From NCBI GenBank assembly GCA_030824095.1, contig JAVBYK010000362.1, positions 1-14,835 of the forward strand: a stretch of 14,835 bases of DNA. Direction: 5' to 3'. This document shows positions 1-7,039 of the stretch, piece after piece; the first letter of the stretch is position 1; every line of letters starts with the position of its first letter. This stretch comes from a bacterium (GTDB lineage Bacteria; Pseudomonadota; Gammaproteobacteria; Burkholderiales; Burkholderiaceae_C). Both the position numbers and the translations under genes were made by a program. The notes beneath the pieces were generated by a model. That model searched no databases, was not told where the DNA came from, and saw only the letters and a list, made by a program, of their open reading frames with translations.

Positions 1-413
1 CCTTCCAGCCCGCGCTGGAACGTCAGCCGCTCCTGGAATTGGGTCATGCCAAAGCGGTTGGACTCCATCATCTCGAAACCATTGACCGAGCCCTTGGGCA
101 GACCCAGCGACGCCAGCTTGAGGCGCACATCATGAACCCGGTCGGCCGGCACCAGAATCGCGCCTCCGCCTTCTGAGTGCTTGTAGGGCACATTCAGGGT
201 GTTCAGCTGGGTGATGACCGCGCCGCCATCCTTGTCGGCCAGGTTGGAATACAGAATGCGCCATTCGGCCTGGCGGCCCATGACCAGGCCGACGATGCCA
301 ATGGCGACAAACAGCACAATGCCCAGTGCCAGACGCAGGCGCTGACCCTGGTCCAGACTGGCCAGACGTTGGGCGATCGTGGGATTGACAGGGATGGTGG
401 CTACTGCAGGCAT
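1..413 (-). CDS. fliF: Flagellar MS-ring protein FliF, N-terminal part (truncated by window edge)
   Basis: FliF forms the MS ring in the inner membrane, the base on which the rod, the C ring and the flagellar export gate are built. Only the first 137 or so codons are visible; the full family length is about 550 residues. The start is the ATG whose complement is at 411-413, giving MPAVATIPVN. A hydrophobic segment at about residues 27-47 (LALGIVLFVAIVGIVGLVMG) is the first transmembrane helix. It is followed by EWRILYSNLADKDGGAVI, a typical entry to the periplasmic YscJ/FliF ring-building domain. Near the window edge, GFEMMESNRFGMTQFQERL matches the conserved stretch where the ring-building motif leads into a RALEGEL-like sequence. 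A weak GGAAA ribosome binding site lies 5 bases upstream. The gene diverges from fliE, as in enteric and many betaproteobacterial flagellar loci. Confidence 0.93.
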   Translation of the reverse strand, partial: MPAVATIPVNPTIAQRLASLDQGQRLRLALGIVLFVAIGIVGLVMGRQAEWRILYSNLADKDGGAVITQLNTLNVPYKHSEGGGAILVPADRVHDVRLKLASLGLPKGSVNGFEMMESNRFGMTQFQERLTFQRGLE

Positions 414-587
414 TATGTTTTCCGGTGCTATTGGGGCGCGCTTGGCCTCACGAGTTGGATTGATTATTCGACCCGAGCCCGAAAACATTAGGGTAATAAG
501 CACCGGTTTTCCCCACCAATTCAAAATAATGGCACTGCCGGCCGGGGAATAGGATTGCCGCACCCCAATCAACCAGGGAGATCCCCC
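414..587. other. Divergent fliF/fliE intergenic region
   Basis: These 174 bases must hold the start signals for both flagellar transcription units. The middle is AT-richer (about 455-530) than the rest of the window. I found no convincing sigma-28, sigma-54 or sigma-70 element: one CAAA-N15-GCCGGGGA resembles sigma-28 only in half of its -10. The fliE ribosome binding site AGGGAG is at 575-580. Confidence 0.6.
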
Positions 588-905
588 ATGGACCTCAAGC
601 TCAGCCCCGTATCAATGCCCACGACCATCCGCCCCGGCGCTGGCGTGCGGCCCGGCGCGTCGGGCCCGGCCAGCGGCGTGGGTGGTGGATTTGCCGGCGC
701 GCTCCAAAGTGCACTGGGTTCAGTCAGTGCGGCCCAGAACGAAGCCTCCCGCCTGCAGAAGGAAGTGCAGATGGAAAACCCCAAGGTCAGCCTGGAAGAA
801 ACCATGGTCGCCATCCAGAAGGCGCAAATCGGCTTCCAGGCCAGCCTGCATGTGCGCAACCGCATGGTTCAGGCTTACACTGACATCATGAACATGCAGG
901 TCTAG
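588..905 (+). CDS. fliE: Flagellar hook-basal body protein FliE
   Basis: FliE is a small exported protein that joins the MS ring to the proximal rod and is needed for flagellar type III export. The product is 105 aa, the usual family length. The N-terminal half is Gly/Pro/Ala-rich and probably disordered. The C-terminal half has the family signature, with VSLEETMVAIQKAQIGFQA followed by VRNRMVQAYTDIMNMQV at the very end. I chose the ATG at 588 because AGGGAG lies 7 bases upstream. An upstream in-frame TTG at 555 would add 11 residues not expected for FliE. It is the only flagellar gene to the right of the divergent region; the next genes are sugar-nucleotide genes, so the rest of the fli operon presumably follows fliF beyond the left edge. 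Confidence 0.95.
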   Translation: MDLKLSPVSMPTTIRPGAGVRPGASGPASGVGGGFAGALQSALGSVSAAQNEASRLQKEVQMENPKVSLEETMVAIQKAQIGFQASLHVRNRMVQAYTDIMNMQV

Positions 906-911
906 ATCTGG

Positions 912-927
912 CGGAACGGTTTTTGCA
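912..927 (+). promoter_or_regulatory. Candidate sigma-54 (RpoN) -24/-12 promoter ahead of the sugar operon
   Basis: The sequence CGGAACGGTTTTTGCA compares with the RpoN consensus TGGCACG-N4-TTGCA. The GG (913-914) and GC (925-926) are separated by the required 10 bases, and only two of the twelve fixed consensus positions differ (C for T at the first, A for C at the fourth). Transcription would begin near 937-940, giving a leader of about 70 bases that carries the 43-base repeat before rfbF. RpoN control is common for flagellar and surface-glycan genes in proteobacteria, although many betaproteobacteria run flagella through FlhDC and sigma-28. This was found by eye; no activator site was identified. 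Confidence 0.33.
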
Positions 928-939
928 AAATAGCGCTCC

Positions 940-982
940 AGCCCTCGCGAACACTGCATATTCAGCTATCAAAACAGTAGCG
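940..982 (+). repeat. Intergenic repeat copy A (43 bp, with GCTA/TAGC dyad)
   Basis: First of three gap-free copies of a 43-base element. It begins AGCCCTCG and ends in the imperfect dyad GCTAT-CAAAACA-GTAGC (964-980 or so). By eye it matches copy C at 34 of 43 positions. It lies between fliE and rfbF, in the leader of the sugar operon. Similarity seems to extend several bases further left as a G/C-rich flank. It contains no open frame of note. Its conserved parts are the left octamer, the central TGCA and the dyad at the right end. Confidence 0.75.
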
Positions 983-1010
983 AAAAATACACAATCTGAA
1001 GGCGGAGCAA

Positions 1011-1784
1011 ATGAAGGCAGTGATACTGGCCGGCGGCCTGGGAACCCGGATATCCGAGGAGACCGACACCAAGCCCAAACCCATGGTGGAAATCGGCGGC
1101 AAGCCGATCCTGTGGCACATCATGAAAATCTACTCCGCCCACGGCGTGAATGAGTTTGTGATCTGCTGCGGCTACAAGGGCTACCAGATCAAGGAATACT
1201 TCGCCAACTACTTCCTCTATATGTCGGACGTCACCTTCGACATGAGCAAGAACACCATGGATGTGCACCAGCGCAGCGCCGAACCCTGGCGCGTAACCCT
1301 GGTCGACACTGGCGAAAGCACCATGACCGGCGGGCGCCTCAAGCGCGTGGCCGAGCACATCCAGGACGATGACGCCTTCTGCCTGACCTATGGCGACGGC
1401 GTGAGCGACGTCAACATCACCGAACTCATCGCCTTCCACAAGGCCCAGAACGTGCAGGCCACGTTGACCGCCACCCTGCCCCCCGGCCGGTTCGGCGCAC
1501 TGGAATTCAACGGCAACAAGGTCGCCAAGTTCATGGAAAAGCCCAAGGGCGACGGCGCCATGATCAACGGCGGCTTCTTCGTGCTGTCGCCGAAGGTGCT
1601 GGACCGCATCGGCGGCGACGACACCATTTGGGAACGCGGCCCGCTGGAAACCCTGGCCGCCGACGGCCAGCTCGCCGCTTACCAGCACACCGGCTTCTGG
1701 CAGCCCATGGACACGCTGCGCGACAAGATCCACCTGGAAGAACTCTGGGCCACCGGCCAGGCGCCCTGGAAGGTCTGGAAATGA
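1011..1784 (+). CDS. rfbF: Glucose-1-phosphate cytidylyltransferase
   Basis: Joins CTP and alpha-D-glucose-1-phosphate to give CDP-glucose and pyrophosphate (EC 2.7.7.33), the first committed step to the CDP-linked 3,6-dideoxyhexoses. The 257-aa product has the expected length. The nucleotide-binding signature LAGGLGTRISEETDTKPKPM occupies residues 6-25, with GGKPILWHIMKIY after it. YGDGVSD at residues 127-133 carries the metal-binding aspartate, and GFWQPMDTLRDK near the C terminus is typical of RfbF. The ATG at 1011 is preceded by the strong site AAGGCGGAG at 999-1007. The stop overlaps the next gene's start in an ATGA junction, so rfbF and rfbG are translationally coupled. It opens the sugar operon and should be cytoplasmic. 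Confidence 0.96.
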   Translation: MKAVILAGGLGTRISEETDTKPKPMVEIGGKPILWHIMKIYSAHGVNEFVICCGYKGYQIKEYFANYFLYMSDVTFDMSKNTMDVHQRSAEPWRVTLVDTGESTMTGGRLKRVAEHIQDDDAFCLTYGDGVSDVNITELIAFHKAQNVQATLTATLPPGRFGALEFNGNKVAKFMEKPKGDGAMINGGFFVLSPKVLDRIGGDDTIWERGPLETLAADGQLAAYQHTGFWQPMDTLRDKIHLEELWATGQAPWKVWK

Positions 1785-2869
1785 AGCCCGCCTTCTGGTC
1801 AGGCAAGCGCGTCTTCCTGACCGGCCACACCGGCTTCAAAGGCAGCTGGCTGTCTCTGTGGTTGCAGAAGCTCGGCGCCCAGGTCACCGGCTACGCGCTG
1901 GACGCCCCCACCGACCCCAGCCTGTTTGACGTGGCCCGTGTCGGAGTCGGCATGCAGTCGGTGCACGGCGATGTGCGGGATCTTCCCGCCCTGTTGCGCG
2001 CCATGCAGGCGGCCAAGCCCGAGATCGTCATCCACATGGCGGCGCAGTCCCTGGTGCGCCTGTCCTACGACACCCCGGTCGAAACCTATGCCACCAATGT
2101 GATGGGCACGGTCCACCTGTTGGAGGCCGTGCGCCAGACGCCGGGCGTGCGGGCCGTGGTCAACGTCACCACCGACAAGTGCTACGAGAACAAGGAATGG
2201 CCCTGGGGCTACCGCGAGAACGAGCCCATGGGCGGCTTCGATCCGTACAGCAATAGCAAAGGCTGCTCCGAACTGGTCAGCGCGGCCTACCGATCCTCCT
2301 TTTTCAACCCGGCCCACCATGCCCAGCATGGTGTGGCACTGGCGACGGCGCGCGCCGGCAACGTGATTGGCGGCGGCGACTGGGCCCGTGACCGGCTGAT
2401 TCCCGACATCCTGGCGGCCTTTGAGGCCTGCAAGCAGGTGCCCATCCGCAACCCGCACGCCACACGCCCCTGGCAGCATGTGCTGGAGCCGTTGCGCGGT
2501 TACCTGACGCTGGCCGAATACCTCTATACCGAGGGCCCGGCCTTCGCCGAGGGCTGGAACTTTGGCCCGCACGGCGACGATGCCAAGCCGGTGGAATGGA
2601 TCGTCAGGCAACTGACCCAGCGCTGGGGCCAGGGCGCCAGTTGGCAGGTGGACGCCGGTGAGCACCCGCACGAAGCCAACTACCTCAAGCTGGACATCTC
2701 CAAGGCCGGCCAACGCCTGCACTGGCAGCCCGCGCTGCGCCTGGACGGCGCGCTGGGTTTGATCGTGGACTGGGCCCGCGCACGGCAAGCCGGTTCCGAC
2801 ATGCATGCCGTGACACTGGCGCAAATTGCCGCCTACCAGGCGCTAGCATTGGCGTCCAGCCCAGACTGA
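1781..2869 (+). CDS. rfbG: CDP-glucose 4,6-dehydratase
   Basis: Converts CDP-D-glucose to CDP-4-keto-6-deoxy-D-glucose (EC 4.2.1.45) with a tightly bound NAD. The 362-aa protein is an extended short-chain dehydrogenase. The Rossmann motif TGHTGFKG is at residues 14-21, the TTDK segment with the dehydratase signature at 130-133, and the catalytic Tyr156-X3-Lys160 pair lies in PYSNSK. AGNVIGGGDWARDRLIPD and HATRPWQHVLEP are characteristic of RfbG rather than of dTDP- or UDP-sugar dehydratases. I chose the ATG at 1781, which overlaps the rfbF stop by four bases. The open frame extends further upstream, but that stretch duplicates coding sequence of rfbF in another frame. It acts between RfbF and RfbH. 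Confidence 0.96.
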   Translation: MKPAFWSGKRVFLTGHTGFKGSWLSLWLQKLGAQVTGYALDAPTDPSLFDVARVGVGMQSVHGDVRDLPALLRAMQAAKPEIVIHMAAQSLVRLSYDTPVETYATNVMGTVHLLEAVRQTPGVRAVVNVTTDKCYENKEWPWGYRENEPMGGFDPYSNSKGCSELVSAAYRSSFFNPAHHAQHGVALATARAGNVIGGGDWARDRLIPDILAAFEACKQVPIRNPHATRPWQHVLEPLRGYLTLAEYLYTEGPAFAEGWNFGPHGDDAKPVEWIVRQLTQRWGQGASWQVDAGEHPHEANYLKLDISKAGQRLHWQPALRLDGALGLIVDWARARQAGSDMHAVTLAQIAAYQALALASSPD

Positions 2870-2887
2870 TTTCCGACAGAACACCCT

Positions 2888-4210
2888 ATGCAAAACGCCA
2901 AGACCCAGGCCCTGCGCGCGCAGATCGCCCAGCTCGTTGAAGAATACGCCGCCATTGCGCTGGCGCCCGACCTGTTCCTGCCCGGGGCCTCCGTGGTGCC
3001 GCCCTCCGGCAAGCTGCTGGACGCGACAGAACTCAAGTACATGGTGGACGCCTCGCTGGACGGCTGGCTGACCACCGGGCGCTTCAACACCGAATTCGAG
3101 AAGAAGCTGGCCGCCTTCATCGGCGTCAAGCACTTGATCACCGTCAACTCCGGCTCATCCGCCAACCTGGTGGCCTTCAGCACATTGACATCGCCCAAGC
3201 TCGGCGACCGTGCCATCCAGCAGGGCGACGAGGTCATCGGCGTGGCAGCGGGTTTCCCGACCACGGTCAACCCCATCCTCCAGTTCGGTGCCGTGCCGGT
3301 CTTCGTGGACGTGGACCGCCTGACGCACAACATCGACGCCGACAAGATCGAGGCCGCCATCGGCCCCAAGACCAAGGCCATCATGCTGGCGCACTCACTG
3401 GGCAACCCGTTCAACCTGGACGTGGTCACCGCCTTGTGCAAGAAGTACAACTTGTGGCTGGTGGAAGACTGCTGCGACGCGCTGGGCAGCACCTACCGCG
3501 GCCAGATGGTGGGCACCTTTGGCGACATTGCCACCCTGAGCTTCTACCCGGCGCACCACATCACCATGGGCGAAGGCGGTGCGGTGTTCACCAACCACGA
3601 CGAGCTCAAGACCATTGCCGAGAGCTTCCGCGACTGGGGCCGCGACTGCTATTGCGCTCCCGGCAAGGACAACACCTGCGGCAAGCGGTTTGACCAGCAA
3701 CTGGGCACGCTGCCGCACGGCTACGACCACAAGTACACCTACAGCCACCTGGGCTACAACCTGAAGATCACCGACATGCAGGCCGCCTGCGGCCTGGCGC
3801 AGCTGGAGAAGGCACCGGCCTTCATCGCCGCGCGCAAGGCCAACTTTGCCTTCCTGAAGGAGCGCCTCAAGGACTGCGAGGAATTCGTCAACCTGCCCCA
3901 GGCCACCGAGCATTCCGACCCGTCGTGGTTTGGCTTTCCGATCACGCTCAAGGACAACTGCCCGGTCTCGCGCCTGGACCTGTTGACTTACCTGGACCAG
4001 AACAAGGTCGGCACGCGGTTGCTGTTCGCCGGCAACCTGACGCGCCAGCCCTACATGGTGGGTGCCAAATACCGCGTCAGCGGCGACCTGACCAACACCG
4101 ACAACGTGATGAACAACACCTTCTGGATCGGCGTGCAACCCTCGCTGACGCAAGAGATGATGGAATTCGCAGCCCGCAAGATCGAGAGCTACCTCGGAGT
4201 CAATTTCTGA
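2888..4210 (+). CDS. rfbH: CDP-6-deoxy-4-keto-glucose 3-dehydrase (PLP, [2Fe-2S] enzyme)
   Basis: Removes the 3-hydroxyl of CDP-4-keto-6-deoxyglucose together with a reductase partner, giving CDP-4-keto-3,6-dideoxyglucose. The 440-aa protein has an aspartate-aminotransferase fold. The lysine normally holding PLP is replaced by histidine (His223 in FYPAHHITMGEGG), the mark of this dehydrase class. The iron-sulphur cysteines fit the known C-X57-C-X1-C-X7-C pattern exactly: Cys196, Cys254, Cys256 and Cys264. The enzyme therefore looks fully active. The known E1 enzyme needs an E3 ferredoxin-type reductase (RfbI/AscD-like), and none is encoded in this window. The start is the ATG at 2888, 18 bases after rfbG, with only a poor ribosome binding site. 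The stop overlaps the next start by one base (TGATG). Confidence 0.96.
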   Translation: MQNAKTQALRAQIAQLVEEYAAIALAPDLFLPGASVVPPSGKLLDATELKYMVDASLDGWLTTGRFNTEFEKKLAAFIGVKHLITVNSGSSANLVAFSTLTSPKLGDRAIQQGDEVIGVAAGFPTTVNPILQFGAVPVFVDVDRLTHNIDADKIEAAIGPKTKAIMLAHSLGNPFNLDVVTALCKKYNLWLVEDCCDALGSTYRGQMVGTFGDIATLSFYPAHHITMGEGGAVFTNHDELKTIAESFRDWGRDCYCAPGKDNTCGKRFDQQLGTLPHGYDHKYTYSHLGYNLKITDMQAACGLAQLEKAPAFIAARKANFAFLKERLKDCEEFVNLPQATEHSDPSWFGFPITLKDNCPVSRLDLLTYLDQNKVGTRLLFAGNLTRQPYMVGAKYRVSGDLTNTDNVMNNTFWIGVQPSLTQEMMEFAARKIESYLGVNF

Positions 4211-5280
4211 TGACACTGGCGCGCATGCAGGCCACGTGGGATGCGGACGTCGCAGCCATCGCGGCGCGCGATCTGCCCTGGCACAGGCTCTCCGGTGCGC
4301 GGGTGCTGGTCACCGGTGCCGGCGGCTTTCTGGGCGGTTACCTGGCGCGCACGCTGCTGCGCTTGCACGCCCTGGGCAAGGTGGATGAACCGGTGCAGGT
4401 GATCGGTCTGGTGCGCAACGCCGCACGGGTGCAGGAGAGTCTGGCCGACCTGGCCGCCTCACCCCACTTCACGCCGCTGGCCTGGGATCTGAACACCATA
4501 GGTGTGCCGGACGTGGGCGATATCGACTACGTGCTGCACGCTGCCAGCCAGGCCAGCCCGCGCTTCTATGGCAGCGACCCAGTGGGCACGCTGCTGCCCA
4601 ACACCGTCGGCACAGCAGCCCTGCTGGAGGCCCTGCGCCGCTCCAAGGCCCCCAAAGGTTTCTTGTTCGTCAGCAGCTCCGAGGTCTATGGCGCGGTGGC
4701 TGGCGACGCCACGCTGGCCGAGACCAGTTACGGCAGCGTGGACCCCGCCACGGTGCGCGCTTGCTATGCCGAGAGCAAGCGCATGGGTGAGACCATGTGC
4801 CTGGCCTGGCATCAACAGTACGGCATTCCCAGCTTCATCGTGCGGCCCTTCCACACCTATGGCCCGGGCCTGCAGGCCAATGATGGCCGCGTGTTTGCCG
4901 ACTTTGTGTTCAATGTGCTGCGCAATGAAAACATCGTCATGCACAGCGACGGCAGTGCGCGCCGCGCGTTTTGCTACGCGTCGGACGCCATTGCCGGTTT
5001 TTTTAGCGTGCTGCTCAAAGGCACGCCGGCCCAGGCCTACAACGTGGCCAACCCGGGGGGCGAGTTGTCGGTGATGGAGCTGGCCGAACTGCTGGTCGGC
5101 CTGTACCCCGCCAAGCACCTCGCGGTGGACCGCCGCAACGCCCCCGACAGCCCCGGCTACATTCCCAGCGCCTACAGCCGCCTGGTGCCCGATGTGACGC
5201 GCCTGAGCGCCCTGGGCTGGACCGCGCAGATAGACCCCCCCGCCGGATTCCGGCGCATGATTGAGGCTTACACCAAATGA
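4210..5280 (+). CDS. NAD-dependent epimerase/dehydratase family protein (extended SDR), probable nucleotide-sugar modifying enzyme
   Basis: A 356-aa extended short-chain dehydrogenase/reductase acting on a nucleotide sugar; the exact reaction cannot be read from sequence. The NAD(P) motif TGAGGFLG is at residues 35-42, the strand-5 segment VSSSEVYG at 154-161, and the catalytic Tyr186-X3-Lys190 pair is in CYAESKR. VRPFHTYGPG resembles UDP-glucuronate decarboxylases and dTDP-glucose dehydratases. About 28 residues precede the Rossmann fold, which is longer than usual. Its place after rfbH suggests that it reduces or epimerises CDP-4-keto-3,6-dideoxyglucose, or a branched product of the transketolase pair, the role RfbJ, RfbS or YerF play elsewhere; this is inference. 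The ATG at 4210 overlaps the rfbH stop. The open frame continues upstream, but only as a shadow of rfbH. Confidence 0.88.
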   Translation: MTLARMQATWDADVAAIAARDLPWHRLSGARVLVTGAGGFLGGYLARTLLRLHALGKVDEPVQVIGLVRNAARVQESLADLAASPHFTPLAWDLNTIGVPDVGDIDYVLHAASQASPRFYGSDPVGTLLPNTVGTAALLEALRRSKAPKGFLFVSSSEVYGAVAGDATLAETSYGSVDPATVRACYAESKRMGETMCLAWHQQYGIPSFIVRPFHTYGPGLQANDGRVFADFVFNVLRNENIVMHSDGSARRAFCYASDAIAGFFSVLLKGTPAQAYNVANPGGELSVMELAELLVGLYPAKHLAVDRRNAPDSPGYIPSAYSRLVPDVTRLSALGWTAQIDPPAGFRRMIEAYTK

Positions 5281-6218
5281 ACCCCACACTCGCCGCACTC
5301 AAGCAACAGTTCCAGGCCGGCACGCTGTCCAAGCCCGATTTCATCCGCACGGCGCTGGAGGTGCACAAAACGCTGTTTGAGTATGTGGACATCACCCGCA
5401 GCACCGATGTGAAAGAAATCGTGATTGCCGCCGACGGCGTGTCCTTCGTGCTGGGCGAGGAGCGCATCCGCCTTTACGCGCCCGAGAACGAGGCCCGCGT
5501 GGCACCGATCGAGGTGATGAACTTCAACCATTACGAGCCGGCCGAGACCCGGGTCATGGATCTGCTGGCGACCAATGCCCACAGCATCCTGGACGTGGGC
5601 GCCAACATCGGCCTGTATGCCATCCGCTTTGCCAAGCGCTTTGCCCAGGCGCGGGTCTATGCGTTCGAACCCATGCCCACCAGCCATGCCTTCCTGCAGC
5701 GCAATGTGGCGGCCAATGCCGTCGGTGACCGGGTGAGCTGCTTCAACTACGGCCTCTCGGAATCCAGCGGCACGGTGGACTTTTTCATCTCCCCTGCCGC
5801 CGGCACCAATGCATCGCTGCTCAATGTGGCCGGTGCACAGGACGCGCAGCGCGTGGTCGGCCTGACGCTGACCCTGGACCAGTGGACCGCCAACCAGGGC
5901 GTGGTGCCCGACTTCATCAAATGCGACGTGGAAGGAGCCGAACTGCTGGTCTTCCGCGGCGGGCGCGCCACGCTGGCCCAAGCCCAGCCGATTGTGTTTG
6001 CCGAACTGCTGCGCAAGTGGTCCAAGCCCTTTGGCTACCACCCCAATGACATGCTGGCCTACTTTGCCGAGCTGGGCTACCAGTGCTTTGCCGTGGGCGA
6101 GGCCGGTGTGCGCCGCATTGCCGAGGTGACCGACGAAACGCCGGAAACCAATTACGCCTTTTTGCATGGCCAAAAGCATGCCGACACCATCCAACGTCTG
6201 ACGACACTTGCCGGGTAA
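5277..6218 (+). CDS. FkbM-family SAM-dependent methyltransferase
   Basis: A 313-aa protein of the FkbM family, which transfers methyl groups from S-adenosylmethionine, often to sugar hydroxyls in surface glycans and antibiotics. The SAM-binding motif LDVGANIG is at residues 105-112, followed by YAFEP at about 128-132 and the FkbM signature IKCDVEGAE at 214-222. An N-terminal part of about 100 residues before the SAM fold is of unknown role. The ATG at 5277 overlaps the stop of the dehydrogenase gene (ATGA), indicating coupling. In this operon the likely substrate is the dideoxy or branched sugar, or the glycan carrying it. O-methylation is inferred from the family, not from any visible substrate-binding residue. 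Confidence 0.9.
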   Translation: MNPTLAALKQQFQAGTLSKPDFIRTALEVHKTLFEYVDITRSTDVKEIVIAADGVSFVLGEERIRLYAPENEARVAPIEVMNFNHYEPAETRVMDLLATNAHSILDVGANIGLYAIRFAKRFAQARVYAFEPMPTSHAFLQRNVAANAVGDRVSCFNYGLSESSGTVDFFISPAAGTNASLLNVAGAQDAQRVVGLTLTLDQWTANQGVVPDFIKCDVEGAELLVFRGGRATLAQAQPIVFAELLRKWSKPFGYHPNDMLAYFAELGYQCFAVGEAGVRRIAEVTDETPETNYAFLHGQKHADTIQRLTTLAG

Positions 6219-6225
6219 CACTGCC

Positions 6226-7029
6226 GTGACGGACACCACCCCACTCGCCCGCCGCATGCGCATTCAGGCGCTGCAAATGGTGCACCGTGCCAAGGCGTCC
6301 CACATCGCCAGCGCGCTCTCCATCTGCGACATCGTCGCCGTGCTCTACGGCCAGGTGCTCAACGTGGACCCGGCGCAGCCAAAGGCCCCGGGGCGCGACC
6401 GCTTCATCCTCAGCAAGGGCCACGCCTGTGTGGCCGTGTACGCCGCGCTGGCCGAATGCGGCTTTCTGAGCGCCGACGACCTGCTGACCTATGGCCAGGA
6501 CGACTCCGTGCTGATGAACCACATCAGCCACAAGGCCAATGGCGTGGAGTTCTCCACCGGCTCGCTGGGTCACGGCCTGCCGTTTGGCGTGGGCAAGGCG
6601 CTGGCCGCCAAGCGCATGCGTGCGGCTTGGAAGACCTTTGTGCTGCTCAGCGATGGTGAACTGGGCGAAGGCAGCAACTGGGAGGCGATGCTGTTCGCCG
6701 CCCACCACGGCCTGGACAACATGGTGGCCGTCATCGACTACAACAAGCTGCAAAGCCTGACCACCGTGGACGAGACTCTGCGCATCGAGCCGCTGGCCGA
6801 CAAATTCACCGCGTTTGGCTGGAGCGTGCGCGAGGTCGATGGCCATGACCATGCGGCGTTGGCCGGTGCGCTGGGCGCCACACCGTGGACCGCCGGCAAG
6901 CCATCGATGCTGATCGCTCACACCACCAAGGGCAAGGGCGTGAGCTACATGGAGAACATGGTGAAGTGGCACTACAGCACCCCCAACGCCGAACAACTGG
7001 CGCAGGCCCTTACAGAGCTACAAGGCTGA
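6226..7029 (+). CDS. Transketolase-like, N-terminal (TPP diphosphate-binding) subunit
   Basis: First half of a split transketolase: the thiamine diphosphate PP domain, about 267 aa, against roughly 650 aa for a one-chain transketolase. HRAKASHIASALSICDI is the usual entry, followed by ILSKGHAC (about residues 61-68) and STGSLGHGLPFGVG (about 110-123). The TPP/Mg motif reads SDGELGEGSNWEA (from about 142), then IDYNK; Ser replaces the first Gly of the textbook GDG. A TTKGKG loop is near the end. I prefer the GTG at 6226, seven bases after the FkbM stop. A TTG at 6208 would overlap that gene, and a downstream ATG would cut into the first helix. With the next gene it should form an (alpha-beta)2 enzyme moving a two-carbon ketol unit. 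Its operon suggests a nucleotide sugar as acceptor, unlike the pentose phosphate enzyme. Confidence 0.9.
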   Translation: MTDTTPLARRMRIQALQMVHRAKASHIASALSICDIVAVLYGQVLNVDPAQPKAPGRDRFILSKGHACVAVYAALAECGFLSADDLLTYGQDDSVLMNHISHKANGVEFSTGSLGHGLPFGVGKALAAKRMRAAWKTFVLLSDGELGEGSNWEAMLFAAHHGLDNMVAVIDYNKLQSLTTVDETLRIEPLADKFTAFGWSVREVDGHDHAALAGALGATPWTAGKPSMLIAHTTKGKGVSYMENMVKWHYSTPNAEQLAQALTELQG

Positions 7030-7039
7030 GACAACTCCT

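Noticed and set aside
530..545. TGGCAC before fliE as a sigma-54 -24 element
   Set aside because: No GC dinucleotide stands at the required spacing downstream, so the -12 half is missing.
522..548. CAAA-N15-GCCGGGGA as a sigma-28 promoter for fliE
   Set aside because: Only GCCG of the -10 and part of the -35 match; too weak in a GC-rich context.
969..1733. Long open frame antisense to rfbF (about 250 codons), and similar ones at 1799-2824, 3395-4216, 5268-6263 and 5917-6996
   Set aside because: Each is antisense to a clear gene, His/Val/Gly-rich, without recognisable domains. They arise from high-GC codon bias on the opposite strand.
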